Positions 1-11,300 of a stretch of DNA of 64,000 bases are shown here, one piece after another. Origin of the DNA: Paludisphaera rhizosphaerae (GTDB lineage Bacteria > Planctomycetota > Planctomycetia > Isosphaerales > Isosphaeraceae); assembly GCF_011065895.1 (NCBI RefSeq), contig NZ_JAALCR010000011.1, positions 1 to 64,000 of the forward strand, written 5' to 3'. The notes beneath the pieces were generated by a model, which had not been told where the DNA came from, did no database searches, and worked only from the letters and a program-made list of their open reading frames with translations. Position 1 is the first letter of the stretch. Every line of letters starts with the position of its first letter. The position numbers and the translations under genes are program-made.

Positions 1-58
1 GCCGTTGCGGCTTCACGCCAACCCTGATGAGACGCACTTGGAAGGAAGGGGACGCATC

Positions 59-1528
59 ATGGGCGACCTCCGCGAACTCCTGCACAACCCCGGCCTGATG
101 CAGACCCGCCGCCATTTCTTCTCGAGGTCCAGCCTGGGCCTGGGGGGAGCGGCGTTAGCGACGCTCCTGGGTGGGGCGGCCCCGCCCTCGCCGACGGCCT
201 CGCCCGATGCGGCCCGAGGCGCGCTGGGCGGCCCACACTTCGCCCCCAAGGCGAAGAGGATCATCTATCTGTTCATGAGCGGCGGTCCGTCGCAGCTTGA
301 CCTGTTCGATCACAAACCGCTCCTCAACCGCATGAACGGCCAGAACCTGCCCGACTCGGTCCGGCAGGGGCAACGGCTCACGGGAATGTCCAGCAATCAG
401 GCTTCGCTGCCACTGGCCGGATCGTTGTTCTCGTTCGCCCGCCGCGGTGAATCGGGGGCGTGGGTCAGCGACCTCCTGCCGCACACGGCGGGCGTGGCGG
501 ACGAGCTTTGCTTCATCCGGTCGCTCCACACCGAGGCGATCAACCACGACCCGGCCATCACGTTCTTCCAGACCGGCTCGCAGATCGCAGGCCGCCCTTC
601 GATGGGTGCCTGGCTCAGCTACGGCCTGGGCTCCATGAACGAGAACCTGCCGACGTTCTGCGTCCTGATCAGCCGACGCCCCGTCGACCAGCCGCTCTAT
701 TCGCGGCTCTGGGGCAACGGCTTCCTGCCGTCCGTCCATCAGGGAGTCCAGTTCCGCGCGGGGGCTGAGCCGGTCCTGTATCTCGACAACCCGCCGGGGA
801 CGAGCGTCGAAGGCCGCCGGAAGATGCTCGACCGTCTCCGCGAGCTGCATCAACACGAGTACGACGCCAACCTCGACCCGGCCGTCGCCGCGCGGATCGC
901 CCAGTACGAGATGGCCTACCGGATGCAGACGAGCGTCCCCGAGGCCGCGGGCCTCGAAGACGAGCCGGAACATATCTATGACCTTTACGGACCGGACGCC
1001 CGCAAGCCGGGAACGTTCGCGGCCAACTGCCTGCTCGCCCGCCGCCTGGCCGAACGCGGGGTCCGTTTCATCCAGCTTTATCACCCGGGCTGGGACCACC
1101 ACGGCGGCCTTCCCGCCGGCATCCGTCAACTCACGAGGGAGACCGATCAGGGCTGCGCGGCGCTCATCCGCGACCTCAAGCAGCGCGGGATGCTGGACGA
1201 CACCCTGGTCCTCTGGGGCGGCGAGTTCGGCCGCACCAATTACAGCCAGGGGAAGCTGACCGCGACCGACTACGGCCGCGACCATCACCCTCGCTGCTTC
1301 ACCGCCTGGGCCGCCGGAGGCGGTGTGAAGCCCGGCGTGACCTTCGGCGAGACCGACGACTTCGGCTACAACATCGTCGCCGATCCGGTCCACGTCCACG
1401 ACTTCCATGCCACGGTCCTGCACCTGCTCGGCATCGACCACGAGCGGCTGACGTACAAGTTTCAGGGCCGCTACTTCCGGCTGACCGACGTGGCCGGGAA
1501 GGTGGTGAAGGACATCCTTGCAGGATGA
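59..1528 (+). CDS. DUF1501 (sulfatase-like) Tat-exported protein
   Basis: The 489-residue product is a DUF1501 protein, an alkaline-phosphatase/sulfatase-superfamily fold that is strongly expanded in planctomycetes and has no proven substrate. The start at 59 is chosen because GGAAGGAAGGGG lies just upstream; an upstream TTG at 5 would add 18 unlikely residues. A Tat-type leader (TRRHFFSRSSLGLGG) is followed by family blocks: FMSGGPSQLDLFDHK, INHDPAI, RPSMGAWLSYGLGS, then LVLWGGEFGRT and GRDHHPRCF, which carry the putative metal ligands. In this family the gene normally follows a PSCyt1/DUF1549/DUF1553 gene. The window starts only 58 bases upstream, so that partner is probably just outside. 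Family assignment is confident; the reaction is unknown. Confidence 0.9.
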   Translation: MGDLRELLHNPGLMQTRRHFFSRSSLGLGGAALATLLGGAAPPSPTASPDAARGALGGPHFAPKAKRIIYLFMSGGPSQLDLFDHKPLLNRMNGQNLPDSVRQGQRLTGMSSNQASLPLAGSLFSFARRGESGAWVSDLLPHTAGVADELCFIRSLHTEAINHDPAITFFQTGSQIAGRPSMGAWLSYGLGSMNENLPTFCVLISRRPVDQPLYSRLWGNGFLPSVHQGVQFRAGAEPVLYLDNPPGTSVEGRRKMLDRLRELHQHEYDANLDPAVAARIAQYEMAYRMQTSVPEAAGLEDEPEHIYDLYGPDARKPGTFAANCLLARRLAERGVRFIQLYHPGWDHHGGLPAGIRQLTRETDQGCAALIRDLKQRGMLDDTLVLWGGEFGRTNYSQGKLTATDYGRDHHPRCFTAWAAGGGVKPGVTFGETDDFGYNIVADPVHVHDFHATVLHLLGIDHERLTYKFQGRYFRLTDVAGKVVKDILAG

Positions 1529-1670
1529 CATCGCGCCGCGAGACGCCCCTCCCCCCCTCGTCGATGAGGGAGCACGGCGAGGCTCCCCCCTGGACTTCGT
1601 CGGCTCAAACCCCTAGATTTCGCTGCCTCTGACTCGACTCCTTTCCCATTCACGCTCGATGAGGTGGACC

Positions 1671-2630
1671 ATGCGTCGGCGATCCGTACTCGCCCTGGGT
1701 TTGACGGGCTGCGTCCTCGGCGGCCGCACAACGCAGGCCCAGGACTTCCCGAAGGAGTCCGACCCTCGCGAAGGCATCCTCAAGGCCAAGACCTTCTTCG
1801 CCGGCCCGGCGAAAACGGAGCCGTTCGGCGCCGGATTGACGCTGCTGACCGGCCCCGGCGGGAGCATGCTCATCCTGAACGGCCAGGACGGCCCGCTGAT
1901 GATCGACGCCGGCCTCGCCGACCGGGCCGACGAGATCCGCGCCGCCGCCGAGAAGGCTGCGGGCGGCCCGATCGCAGTCCTGATCAATACCCACTGGCAC
2001 GGCGACCATACCGGTGGCAACCTCGCCTTCGCCCGCGCAGGGGCGAAGATCCTCGCCACGGCTGCCTGTAAGCAACGACTCTCCGAGGATCATCAGAACC
2101 CGCTTTTCCGGATGTCGTACCCGGCCAAGCCGCCCGAGGCTCGGCCCGGGCTGACGTTGAGCGTCGCCGAGATCCAGCACAACGGCGAGGAAATCCGGCT
2201 GGAGGCCGTCGCCCCGGCGCACACCGACGGCGACCTGATCGTCCATTTCCGCAAGGCGGACGTGATCCACGTCGGCGACCTCGTCAACAACGGGGCCTAT
2301 CCCAACATCGACGCTTCCTGCGGCGGCTGGATCGGCGGCATGATCGCGGGGGTCGACCGGATTCTGCAACTCGCCGGGCCGAAGACCCGAATCGTCCCCG
2401 GCCACGGCCCGGTCGCGACCGTCGACGACGTCCGCGCATTTCGGGCCATGCTGGCGACCGTCAACGACCGCATCGCGCCGATGGTCGCCTCCAGTCGCCC
2501 CATCGACGAGATCCTGGCGGCCAAGCCGACCGCCGACTTCGACGCCAAATGGAGCGGCGGCCTTTTCAACGGTCCCATGTTCACGCGGATCGTCGTCGCG
2601 GGGCTCGTCGAAAAACACTCGCGCACATGA
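1671..2630 (+). CDS. Secreted metallo-beta-lactamase-fold hydrolase
   Basis: About 319 residues. An N-terminal signal peptide (RRRSVLALGLTGCVLGG, then AQA-like cleavage sequence) suggests export. The MBL zinc motif HWHGDH lies near residues 108-113, followed by TGGN. Downstream is H-DGD (AHTDGDL), then HVGDLV and PGHGP, as in cyclase/glyoxalase-like MBL hydrolases. The start at 1671 has GAGG six bases upstream; an in-frame ATG at 1659 would add four residues. It precedes an SDR gene on the same strand with a 30-base gap and may be co-transcribed. Fold and zinc binding are well supported; the substrate (lactone, thioester, beta-lactam or other) cannot be told. Confidence 0.88.
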   Translation: MRRRSVLALGLTGCVLGGRTTQAQDFPKESDPREGILKAKTFFAGPAKTEPFGAGLTLLTGPGGSMLILNGQDGPLMIDAGLADRADEIRAAAEKAAGGPIAVLINTHWHGDHTGGNLAFARAGAKILATAACKQRLSEDHQNPLFRMSYPAKPPEARPGLTLSVAEIQHNGEEIRLEAVAPAHTDGDLIVHFRKADVIHVGDLVNNGAYPNIDASCGGWIGGMIAGVDRILQLAGPKTRIVPGHGPVATVDDVRAFRAMLATVNDRIAPMVASSRPIDEILAAKPTADFDAKWSGGLFNGPMFTRIVVAGLVEKHSRT

Positions 2631-2660
2631 CCGACCGTCGATGAACAACCAGGAGTCGAT

Positions 2661-3449
2661 ATGGACCTGCAACTGAAAGGCAAGCTCGCCCTCGTGACGG
2701 CCTCGACGGGGGGTATCGGCCAGGCGATCGCGAAGTCGCTGGCCGCCGAGGGGGCCCGGGTGATCGTCAACGGCCGGTCGTCGTCGACCGTTGAGAAGAC
2801 CGTTGCGGCGATCCGAGCCGACGTCCCCGATGCAGACCTTGCACCGCTGGCCGCCGACGCCGCCACGGCCGAAGGATGTGAGGCGATCATCCGCGCCTTC
2901 CCCGCAGTCGACGTTCTCGTGAACAACCTGGGGATCTACGAGGCCGTCGGCTTCCTCGACGAGACCGACGAGGCCTGGCTGCGCTTGTTCGAGGTCAACA
3001 TCCTCAGCGGCGTCCGCCTGGCACGCGCTTACCTCCCTGGCATGCTCAAAACGGGAAGCGGGCGGATCGTCTTCATCTCCAGCGAGTCGGCCGTCAGCCC
3101 GGCTCCCGAGATGGCCCACTACAGCGCGACCAAGACGATGCAACTGTCGATCTCGCGCAGCCTGGCCGAGATGACCAAGGGGACGGCGGTCACCGTCAAC
3201 ACCGTGCTGCCGGGTTCGACCAAGACGGAGGGGGTCGACAAGTTCGTCCAGGACCTCTTCCCCGACCTCTCGCCGGCCGACGCCGAACGTCGGTTCATGG
3301 CTGAGAACCGGCCGACCTCCCTGATCGCCCGGCTCATCGTCCCCGCCGAGATCGGCGACGCCGTTGCCTTCGTGTGCAGCCCCCGGGCCTCGGCGATCAA
3401 TGGGGCGGCGATCCGCGTGGACGGCGGACTGGTGCGAAGCGTCGTCTGA
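2661..3449 (+). CDS. SDR family oxidoreductase
   Basis: 262-residue short-chain dehydrogenase/reductase, close to the classical length of about 250. The nucleotide-binding TGxxxGIG motif appears as [12 protein letters not shown] near residue 15, NNLGIYE is the NNAG-type motif, and the catalytic Ser and YxxxK are seen as SSESAVS and HYSATK. The C-terminus [17 protein letters not shown] is typical of FabG-like family members. AGGAG stands about six bases before the ATG. It follows the MBL-fold gene by 30 bases. The substrate cannot be predicted; a FabG-type 3-oxoacyl reductase or a sugar or alcohol dehydrogenase are both possible. Confidence 0.9.
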   Translation: MDLQLKGKLALVTASTGGIGQAIAKSLAAEGARVIVNGRSSSTVEKTVAAIRADVPDADLAPLAADAATAEGCEAIIRAFPAVDVLVNNLGIYEAVGFLDETDEAWLRLFEVNILSGVRLARAYLPGMLKTGSGRIVFISSESAVSPAPEMAHYSATKTMQLSISRSLAEMTKGTAVTVNTVLPGSTKTEGVDKFVQDLFPDLSPADAERRFMAENRPTSLIARLIVPAEIGDAVAFVCSPRASAINGAAIRVDGGLVRSVV

Positions 3450-3553
3450 AAATCGTCGACGACGATGGCACTGAATCTGCTAGTTGGACATGGATCACCG
3501 ACGAAGGAACGGGATCACGCATCGAGGCGTCCCCCCGCGATGGAGTCGACACG

Positions 3554-6500
3554 ATGCCGCAAGACGACGAACTCTGGTACAAGGACGCGGTCCTTTACGA
3601 GGCCCACGTCCGCGCCTTCTACGACAGCAACAACGACGGCATCGGCGACTTCCGCGGCCTGACGCTCAAGCTCCCGTACCTCCGCGACCTGGGAATCACG
3701 GCGATCTGGCTCTTGCCGTTCTACCCGTCGCCCCTGCGGGACGACGGCTACGATATCGCCGATTACACGTCGGTCAACAAGCAGTACGGCCGGCTCTCCG
3801 ACTTCCGCGAGTTCCTCGACCGCGCCCATGATCTGGGACTGAAAGTCATCACCGAGCTGGTCCTCAATCACACGTCCGACCAGCATCCGTGGTTCCAGCG
3901 AGCGCGCAACGCACCGGCGGGAAGCCCCGAGCGCGACTTCTACGTCTGGAGCGACGACCCGCAGAAGTACTCGGACGCCCGCATCATCTTCAAGGATTTC
4001 GAGCTCTCCAACTGGACATGGGACCCAATCGCCGACGCCTATTACTGGCACCGGTTCTATTCCCACCAGCCCGATTTGAACTACGACAACCCGGCCGTCT
4101 GGGAAGCCGTCTTCCCGCTGCTCGATTTCTGGTTCAACATGGGCGTCGACGGTCTCCGGCTCGACGCCATCCCTTACCTCTACGAGCGCGAGGGGACCAA
4201 CTGCGAGAATCTGCCGGAGACGCACGACTTCCTGAAGGCGCTTCGGAAACGGGTCGATGAGAAGTTCCCGACGCCGCCGCGGATGTTCCTCGCCGAGGCC
4301 AACCAGTGGCCCGAGGACGCCGTGGCTTACTTCGGCGACGGCGACGAATGCCACATGGCGTTCCACTTCCCCGTCATGCCTCGCCTCTACATGGCGCTCC
4401 ACCAGGAAGACCGCCACCCGATCCTCGACATCCTCGCCCAGACGCCGGCCATTCCTGAGAACTGCCAGTGGTGCATGTTCCTGCGGAACCACGACGAGTT
4501 GACGCTCGAAATGGTCACCGACGAGGAACGCGACTCGATGTATCGAGCGTACGCCCACGACCCCGAAGCCCGAATCAACCTGGGCATCCGCCACCGGCTT
4601 GCGCCGCTGCTCAACAACGACCGGCGACGGATCGAGTTGATGACCGCCCTGCTCTTCTCGCTGCCGGGGACGCCCGTCCTCTATTACGGCGACGAGATCG
4701 GCATGGGGGACAACATCTACCTGGGCGACCGCAACGGCGTCCGCACGCCCATGCAGTGGTCGCCCGACCGCAACGCGGGATTCTCCGACTGCAACCCGCA
4801 GAAGCTGTATTTCCCGGTCGTCATTGACCCCGAGTACCACTACGAGGCCGTCAACGTCGAGGCCCAACAGCAGAACCCCAGTTCGCTCCTCTGGTGGGTC
4901 AAGCGGATGATCGCCCTACGCAAGCGGTACCGGGCGTTCGGCCGGGGGACGATCGAGTTCCTCCGTCCCGAGAATTCGCGAATCCTTGCGTTCATACGCA
5001 AGTATGATGACGAGTCGATTCTCGTAATCGCGAACCTCTCGCGGTTCATGCAGTTCGTCGACCTGGATCTCCGCGAGTTCCAGGGCTTCGCGCCTGAGGA
5101 ATTGCAAGGCCACACCCTGATGCCGCCCGTGGAGGATCGGCCCTATCGGCTGACGCTCTCCCCCTACGGTTTCTTCTGGTTCCTGCTCAAGCCTCCCGAG
5201 GTCGGCGCCCAGACGACGGAGATTGAACCACTGAGGATGGCTCACCTCCCTGTCGTGACCGTCGCTCAGGACTGGCGTACCGAACTCACGAGCCTGGATT
5301 CCGAAAGACTCGACCCGCTACTCCCGGCCTTCCTGGAGCGGAGACGGCCCGCCGGCCTGCCGAAGGTCGTGGGGATGGACGTGACTCGGTCGTTCGCCGA
5401 CCCGATGGGCTCCGGCGACATCCAGTGGCTGGTCGCCCGCGCCGACCTGGCCACGGGCGACGTCGAGGCGAACATCCTCCCCCTCACTCTTGTCCCCGAG
5501 CCGAGCCTCGTCCGTTTGCTGGACGTCAGTGCGACGACGATCCTGGCGAGGGTCGCCGGAGGCCAGTCGGGGATCGTCTGCGACGCCCTCGCCGATCCCG
5601 CCTGCGGCGCGGCGATGGTGCGGGCGATCCGCTCCGGCATGACGGCCCCGCTGGCGGACGGCGAACTGGTGGCCGTGCCGCTTCGCGGCCTGGCTGAACT
5701 GGACCTGGGCGAAACCGACCTCGTTCCCGCCCAGCTCATCCGCAGCGAGCGGTTCAACACGACGCTCATCTTCGACGAACGTCTGACGCTCAAGACGTTC
5801 CGCACCATCGACGCCGAGATCAACCCGGACTTCGAGATGAGGTCGTTCCTCGCCGCTCGTCAGGACTCGCTCATCGTGGCTCCGGTGCTGGGCTACCTGG
5901 AGTATCGCCGCGTCCATGGACCGCCGGTGACTCTGGCGGTTCTGAACCAGTACATCCCCAATCAGGGGAGCGCCTGGACGTTGACGCTCAATCAACTCAG
6001 CCAGTTCTACGAGCGGATCGCCGCCGGCCTCCACAAACGCGAGGTCGAGCCTCCTCCGCCCGACGAGACGAACGGAAACGGCAACGTATCAAGCGACGAG
6101 ATGATCCTGGACGCTGCGATGGCTGGCTTCGACGTCCACGCTCGGAAGCTCGGCGCCCATACGGCCGCGATGCATCGAACCCTCGCCTCGGCCCGCATCG
6201 AGACCGACTTCAAGCCCGAGCCGTTCGGCCGGCTCTACCAGCGTTCGATCTATCAATCGATGCGGAACCTGACGCATCACGTCTTCACGCGACTCGCCGC
6301 TGAACGGAAGCATCTCCAGGACGCGACGGCCGCCGACGCCGAGCGTCTCCTGGGATTGCGCGAGACTCTGCTGGAACGCTTCCAGAAGGTTTCGAGCCGC
6401 GGCTACGGCGGATCTCGGATCCGGATCCACGGCGACTACGAACTGGATCAGATCCTCTATACCGGGTCGGACTTCGTCGTCTACGACTTCGAGGCCGACG

Positions 6501-6913
6501 CCGACGATTCCACGGGCGAACGCCGCGTGAAGCGGTCCCCTCTTCGCGACCTGGCCTCGATGATCCGCTCGTTCGACTACGCCGCGCATGCCGCGCTCTA
6601 CGACCTGCACGATAAACAGACGCGACCGCCGGGGATGGTTCGTGAAGACGACCGCGAGGCTCTGGAGCCCTGGGCGCGTCGCTGGCGGGATCGCGTGTCC
6701 CAGCAATTCATCGACGCTTACCTGGAAAACCTCGACGCCCCCGGACTGCTGCCCGACGATCGGGCGGACCTCGATACGTTGCTCAGGATCTTCCTCCTGG
6801 AACGCGCGCTCGACGACGTCGGCCGAGACCTCGCCCGTCGCCCGGCCTGGGTGGGGATCCCGATCCGGGCCCTCCTCCGCGAGTTGGAGGGCGCGGAGGT
6901 CGCGGCTCCCTGA
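3554..6913 (+). CDS. treS: Trehalose synthase / maltokinase fusion protein
   Basis: 1119 residues joining two enzymes. The N-terminal GH13 domain (about 1-540) begins LWYKDAVLYEAHVRAFYDSN and interconverts maltose and trehalose; its catalytic triad is at Asp204 (DGLRLDAIPY), Glu248 (AEANQWP) and Asp314 (RNHDE). The C-terminal half (about 590-1110) resembles maltokinase, which makes maltose-1-phosphate with ATP; HGDYELDQIL (about 959) and VVYDFE (about 978) match the kinase catalytic and metal-binding loops. The start at 3554 is the conserved MPQDDELWYKD; the open frame reaches back to 3374 but overlaps the SDR gene. In other bacteria the fusion feeds GlgE-dependent alpha-glucan synthesis; glgE is not in this window, though glgC lies 16 kb away. 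Confidence 0.93.
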   Translation: MPQDDELWYKDAVLYEAHVRAFYDSNNDGIGDFRGLTLKLPYLRDLGITAIWLLPFYPSPLRDDGYDIADYTSVNKQYGRLSDFREFLDRAHDLGLKVITELVLNHTSDQHPWFQRARNAPAGSPERDFYVWSDDPQKYSDARIIFKDFELSNWTWDPIADAYYWHRFYSHQPDLNYDNPAVWEAVFPLLDFWFNMGVDGLRLDAIPYLYEREGTNCENLPETHDFLKALRKRVDEKFPTPPRMFLAEANQWPEDAVAYFGDGDECHMAFHFPVMPRLYMALHQEDRHPILDILAQTPAIPENCQWCMFLRNHDELTLEMVTDEERDSMYRAYAHDPEARINLGIRHRLAPLLNNDRRRIELMTALLFSLPGTPVLYYGDEIGMGDNIYLGDRNGVRTPMQWSPDRNAGFSDCNPQKLYFPVVIDPEYHYEAVNVEAQQQNPSSLLWWVKRMIALRKRYRAFGRGTIEFLRPENSRILAFIRKYDDESILVIANLSRFMQFVDLDLREFQGFAPEELQGHTLMPPVEDRPYRLTLSPYGFFWFLLKPPEVGAQTTEIEPLRMAHLPVVTVAQDWRTELTSLDSERLDPLLPAFLERRRPAGLPKVVGMDVTRSFADPMGSGDIQWLVARADLATGDVEANILPLTLVPEPSLVRLLDVSATTILARVAGGQSGIVCDALADPACGAAMVRAIRSGMTAPLADGELVAVPLRGLAELDLGETDLVPAQLIRSERFNTTLIFDERLTLKTFRTIDAEINPDFEMRSFLAARQDSLIVAPVLGYLEYRRVHGPPVTLAVLNQYIPNQGSAWTLTLNQLSQFYERIAAGLHKREVEPPPPDETNGNGNVSSDEMILDAAMAGFDVHARKLGAHTAAMHRTLASARIETDFKPEPFGRLYQRSIYQSMRNLTHHVFTRLAAERKHLQDATAADAERLLGLRETLLERFQKVSSRGYGGSRIRIHGDYELDQILYTGSDFVVYDFEADADDSTGERRVKRSPLRDLASMIRSFDYAAHAALYDLHDKQTRPPGMVREDDREALEPWARRWRDRVSQQFIDAYLENLDAPGLLPDDRADLDTLLRIFLLERALDDVGRDLARRPAWVGIPIRALLRELEGAEVAAP

Positions 6914-6920
6914 GCCGGTC

Positions 6921-8375
6921 TCAGGCCAGGATTTCCTTCACAACCCTCGCCGGCTCGACGCCCGTCAGGCGGACGTCGAGGCCCTGGTACTTGAACGAGA
7001 GCCGCGCATGATCCACGCCGCAGAGGGCGAGGATCGTGGCGTGGAGGTCGCGGACGTGGACGACGTTCTCGACCGCCTTGTAGCCGAGTTCGTCGGTCGC
7101 GCCATAGGTCACGCCGCCCTTGATTCCACCGCCGGCCATCCAGAGCGAGAAGCCCAGGATGTGATGATCGCGTCCCGTCCCCTGTCCCATAGGCGTGCGG
7201 CCGAACTCGCCTCCCCAGATGACCAGGGTGTCGTCCAGCATCCCGCGCTGCTCCAGGTCTTTCACCAGTGCGGCGCAGGGCTGGTCGACGTCCTTGGCGG
7301 CCAGGGTCATGCCGCGTTCGATGTCGCCGTGGTGGTCCCAGGCGCGGTGGTAGAGCTGGATCATGCGAACCCCGCGCTCGGCCAGGCGGCGGGCCATCAG
7401 GCAGTTGGAGGCGAAGCTGCCGTCGCCGGGGTTCTTGACCCCGTACATCTCCAGCGTCGATCGCGGCTCGCTGGCGAAATCGGTTAGCTCGGGGACGCTG
7501 GTCTGCATCCGGAAGGCCAGTTCGTACTGGGCGATCCGGGTCTGGATCTCCGGGTCAAGGCGGTCGGCCGAAAGCATCCCGTTGAGCCGGTTAATTTCAG
7601 CGATCGCCCCGCGCTGGGCGTCGACGTCGACCCCCGGCGGGTTGCTGATGTAGTGGACGGCGTCCCCCTTGGACTGGAACTGGATCCCCTGGAATTTGCT
7701 GGGGAGGAACCCGGCCGACCACTGCCGGGCCGAGACCGGTTGCAGGCCGGTCGCGCCGGCAGAGGTCAGGACGACGAAGCCCGGCAGGTCGTCGGTCTCG
7801 GCGCCAAGCCCGTAGAGGAGCCACGAGCCCATGCTCGGCCTCCCCTTGATGATCGACCCGCTGTTCATGAACGCGTGCGCCGGGTCGTGGTTGATCTGCT
7901 CGGTGGTCATCGAGCGGACGATGGCGATCCGGTCGGCGAGCGTGGCGATGTTCGGGAAGAGGTCGGAGATCTCCTGCCCGGACTGGCCGTATTTCTTGAA
8001 TCCGCAGAACGGCCCTCGCGCGATGAGGGTCTTGTTCTGGAGTTGAGCAAGCTGCTGGCCCTTCGTGAACGACTCCGGGAAGGGTTTGCCGTGGAGTTCC
8101 TGGAGCCGCGGCTTGTAGTCGAGGCTCTCAAACTGCGACGGCCCGCCCGCCATGCAGAGGTGGATCACCCGTTTGGCTTTCACGGGCAGATGCGTGGGCC
8201 GGACGACGCCTCGCCAGCGAGCGTCGGGCTTCACTGCATCGACGCCCCCCGCGAACACGCGCGGGTCAAGCAACCCGGCCAGGGCCAGCGAGCCGATCCC
8301 GTAGGCCGAGTTCCGCAGAAAAACCCGCCTCTGAAGGTTTGTCCGCCAGGCGTCGAAATCATTGGGCGTGTTCAT
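6921..8375 (-). CDS. DUF1501 (sulfatase-like) protein
   Basis: 484-residue DUF1501 protein, clearly paralogous to the one at 59-1528. The leader LQRRVFLRNSAYGIGSLALA is Tat-like. Conserved blocks: HLCMAGGPSQFESLDYKP, INHDPAHAFMNSG, RPSMGSWLLYGLG, VIWGGEFGRTPMGQGTGRDHH. It begins five bases after the stop of the PSCyt1/DUF1549/DUF1553 gene at 8380-11508, so the two are almost certainly one transcript, the usual planctomycetal arrangement. It converges on treS with only 7 bases between stops. The biochemical role is unknown; the pairing suggests that a periplasmic haem protein and a hydrolase-like protein act together. Confidence 0.92.
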   Translation of the reverse strand: MNTPNDFDAWRTNLQRRVFLRNSAYGIGSLALAGLLDPRVFAGGVDAVKPDARWRGVVRPTHLPVKAKRVIHLCMAGGPSQFESLDYKPRLQELHGKPFPESFTKGQQLAQLQNKTLIARGPFCGFKKYGQSGQEISDLFPNIATLADRIAIVRSMTTEQINHDPAHAFMNSGSIIKGRPSMGSWLLYGLGAETDDLPGFVVLTSAGATGLQPVSARQWSAGFLPSKFQGIQFQSKGDAVHYISNPPGVDVDAQRGAIAEINRLNGMLSADRLDPEIQTRIAQYELAFRMQTSVPELTDFASEPRSTLEMYGVKNPGDGSFASNCLMARRLAERGVRMIQLYHRAWDHHGDIERGMTLAAKDVDQPCAALVKDLEQRGMLDDTLVIWGGEFGRTPMGQGTGRDHHILGFSLWMAGGGIKGGVTYGATDELGYKAVENVVHVRDLHATILALCGVDHARLSFKYQGLDVRLTGVEPARVVKEILA

Positions 8376-8379
8376 GGTT

Positions 8380-11300
8380 TCAATACCTGGTGATCGTCTC
8401 GTGGAGGTTCAGCAGGATGCGGCAGGTCATGGCCCAGGCAGCGGCCTCGACTGGATCGATCGCACCCGAGAGCGGCGCCTGGCCGACGTGCAGCAGCTTC
8501 TCGGCCTCGTCGCGGTGGTCGCGGTAGAACGTTCGGCGGCCCGCCAGGTATTCGAGGAGCGATGCACGTTCGGCCGGCTCGATTGGACGGACGAGCGCCC
8601 GATGGAAAAGGCGATCGAGGCGGGCGGCGTCGTCGGTCGAGCCCTCGTTGCCGAGAAGCTCGACGGCCAGCGAGCGAGCCGCCTCGACGAACGTCGGGTC
8701 GTTTAGCAGAGTGAGCGCCTGCTGGGGCGTGTTGGCGACGGTCCGCGAGGCGGTGCATTCTTCTCGCGCGGGGGCGTCGAAGTTCGCCAGCATCGGTTGC
8801 AGGAACGTCCGCTGCCAGTGCGAATAGAGGCCGCGGCGATACTGCAGCGGTCCCGGGCTGGCTTTGTAGTCGCGGTCCGGGAACTGGAGGTTGGCGTAAT
8901 AACCGGCCGGCTGATACGGGAACGCGCTGGGGCCGCCGAGGTCGAGGTTGATGAGCCCGGCGATGCTCAACGCGTTGTCACGGACGAACTCCGCCTCCAG
9001 GCGCCTCGGCGACAGGAAGGCAACGAGGCGGTTGCCGGGGTCGGCGTCCTTCAGCTCGGGGCGGGTCCGCGAGTCCTGCCGATAGGCGGACGACGTGACC
9101 ATCAGCCGGACCATTCGTTTGACGTCCCAGCCCGACTCGCGGAATTCGACGGCCAGCCAGTCGAGCAACTCGGGATGCGTCGGCCATTCGCCCTGCGCGC
9201 CGACGTCTTCCATGACGCCGCTGATCCCGACGCCGAAGATCTGCTTCCAGAGCCGATTCACGAACACGCGGGCTGTGAGCGGGTTCTCCTCGGCGGTGAT
9301 CCAGCGAGCCAGGTCGAGCCGGTTGAGCCGGCGGCCCGTGGCGACGGTGGCGTGCGGGAGGAACCGAGGCACCTCGGGCTCGACGATCTCGCCGGTTCGG
9401 TTCAGCCAATCGCCCCGGGGTAAGACGCGGGTCTCCATCGGCGGCATGGCGCGGACGATCGTGCAGAAGGCGCGACCGTCGCGGCAGGACTGGATCTCGC
9501 GGCCGAGGTCGCGGACGCGAGCCCAGGTCTCGGCGTCGGCCCCTATGCTACGGTGGTAGACGCCGCGCAGGATCGCAGCGCGGTCCGACACGCATTCGTC
9601 GCAGCAGGCGGTGATCGCGGCTTGGGCGTCAGCGGACAGATCGCCGAGGGCCTTGCCGTCCTCACCGACGCCGAACGGCGAGAGCGAGACGCGGACGCGG
9701 ACGGCTTGCGGACTCTTCACCTCTACGACCAGCTTCTGGGCGTCCTTCAACTCGAGGGGCGTCTCCAGGCACCAGACGGCGGTCTGCGTCTTCTCGGCGT
9801 CGTCCTTCGAAGTCCGCCAGCCGCTCAGGATTCCCGGGATCTCGTCGCCGTTGAAGTAGCGAGGCGTCTTGTGGTCGGCGTCGGCGAGATAGAAGCTCAA
9901 CCCCTTCGCCTTCTCCCCACCCCCTTCAACCTTCGCGCTCAGGGCCACGGCCGCGGTTTCGGCTCCTTCGCGGACGATCTTGCCGCCATGGTGGGAGTCG
10001 GGGATCAACTCAACGCGGATGCGAGAGACCCAGCCAGCTCCCGAGGCGGATTCGAACCGGAAGGCCGGCTCTTTCGCGGCGGCTTTGCCCTGGGTTTTGG
10101 GTCGGGCGGCGGCTTGCTTCGGGTCCATCTTCGCGGAGTCGATGACCAGCAGACTGCCGTCGGGAAGGGCCTCGACCTTTTCCTCATCCTCGGCCTGGGG
10201 TTTCAGATTGAGCCAGCCCGTCTCGGACGATTCCAGGAACTCGCGAGCGCGATCGACCCAACCGGTGATGGCCGCATCGTCGGAGTTCCGGGAGACGACC
10301 TTCCGGAGTTCCTCCGCCAGGCGCTTCTGGCGTTCCTTGAGGTAAGAGTTCTCGACCTCGACCTCGGGCGGGAAGGGATGGTCGTTGCTCCAGCCCTTCA
10401 ATTCGGGGTTGGGCGTGTAGTCGTAATCGTTGTAGACGCCCCACTGCTTCACGTCGGCGAAGAAGGCGGAAAGCGTGTAGAAGTCGCGTTGGGTGATCGG
10501 GTCGTACTTGTGGTCGTGGCACTCGGCGCAGCCGAAGGTCGAGCCGAGGAACGTCTGGCCGACGGTCCGCACGCGATCGGCCGCGTACTTGGCGAGGTAC
10601 TCGCCGGGCTGGGCTCCCCCCTCGCGGGTCATCATGTTGAGGCGGTTGAAGCAGGTGGCGACGAGTTGCTCGGGCGTTGGGTTGGGCAGCAGGTCGCCGG
10701 CGAGTTGCTCGGTGACGAAGACGTCGAACGGCTTGTTGGCGTTGAAGGCGTTCACGACGTAGTCGCGATAGGGAAACACGCGCTGGCCCTGGTCGCCGTG
10801 ATAGCCGACGCTGTCCGTGAATCGCGCCATGTCAAGCCAGGGAACCGCCATCCGCTCGCCGTAGTGCGGGGATTCGAGCAGCCGGTCGACGAGCTTCTCG
10901 TACGCTTCCGGATCGGTGGATTCCTCGAACGCGCGGGCCTCCTCGGCCGTGGGCGGCAGCCCAAGAAGATCCAGGTAAAGACGCCGGACGAGCCGGCGCT
11001 TCGGGGCCTCGGGAGATGGTTCGATCCCCTTCGCCGCCAGCGCCGCGAGCAGGAAGGCGTCGACAGGGTTCCGGACCCATTCCTGGCGATGGACGCTCGG
11101 TGCGGGGCGACGGACCGGCGGGACGTAAGCCCAGTGGGCCTGGTATTCGGCCCCCTGGGCGATCCAGTCCTGAAGGATCTTCTTCTGGGCGGTGGAGAGC
11201 GTCTTGTGGGCCTCGGCGGGCGGCATCGCGTCCTCGTCCGTGCTGAGGATCCGGACGACCAACTCGCTATCGTCGGGCTTCCCCGGAACGACCGCTCCGT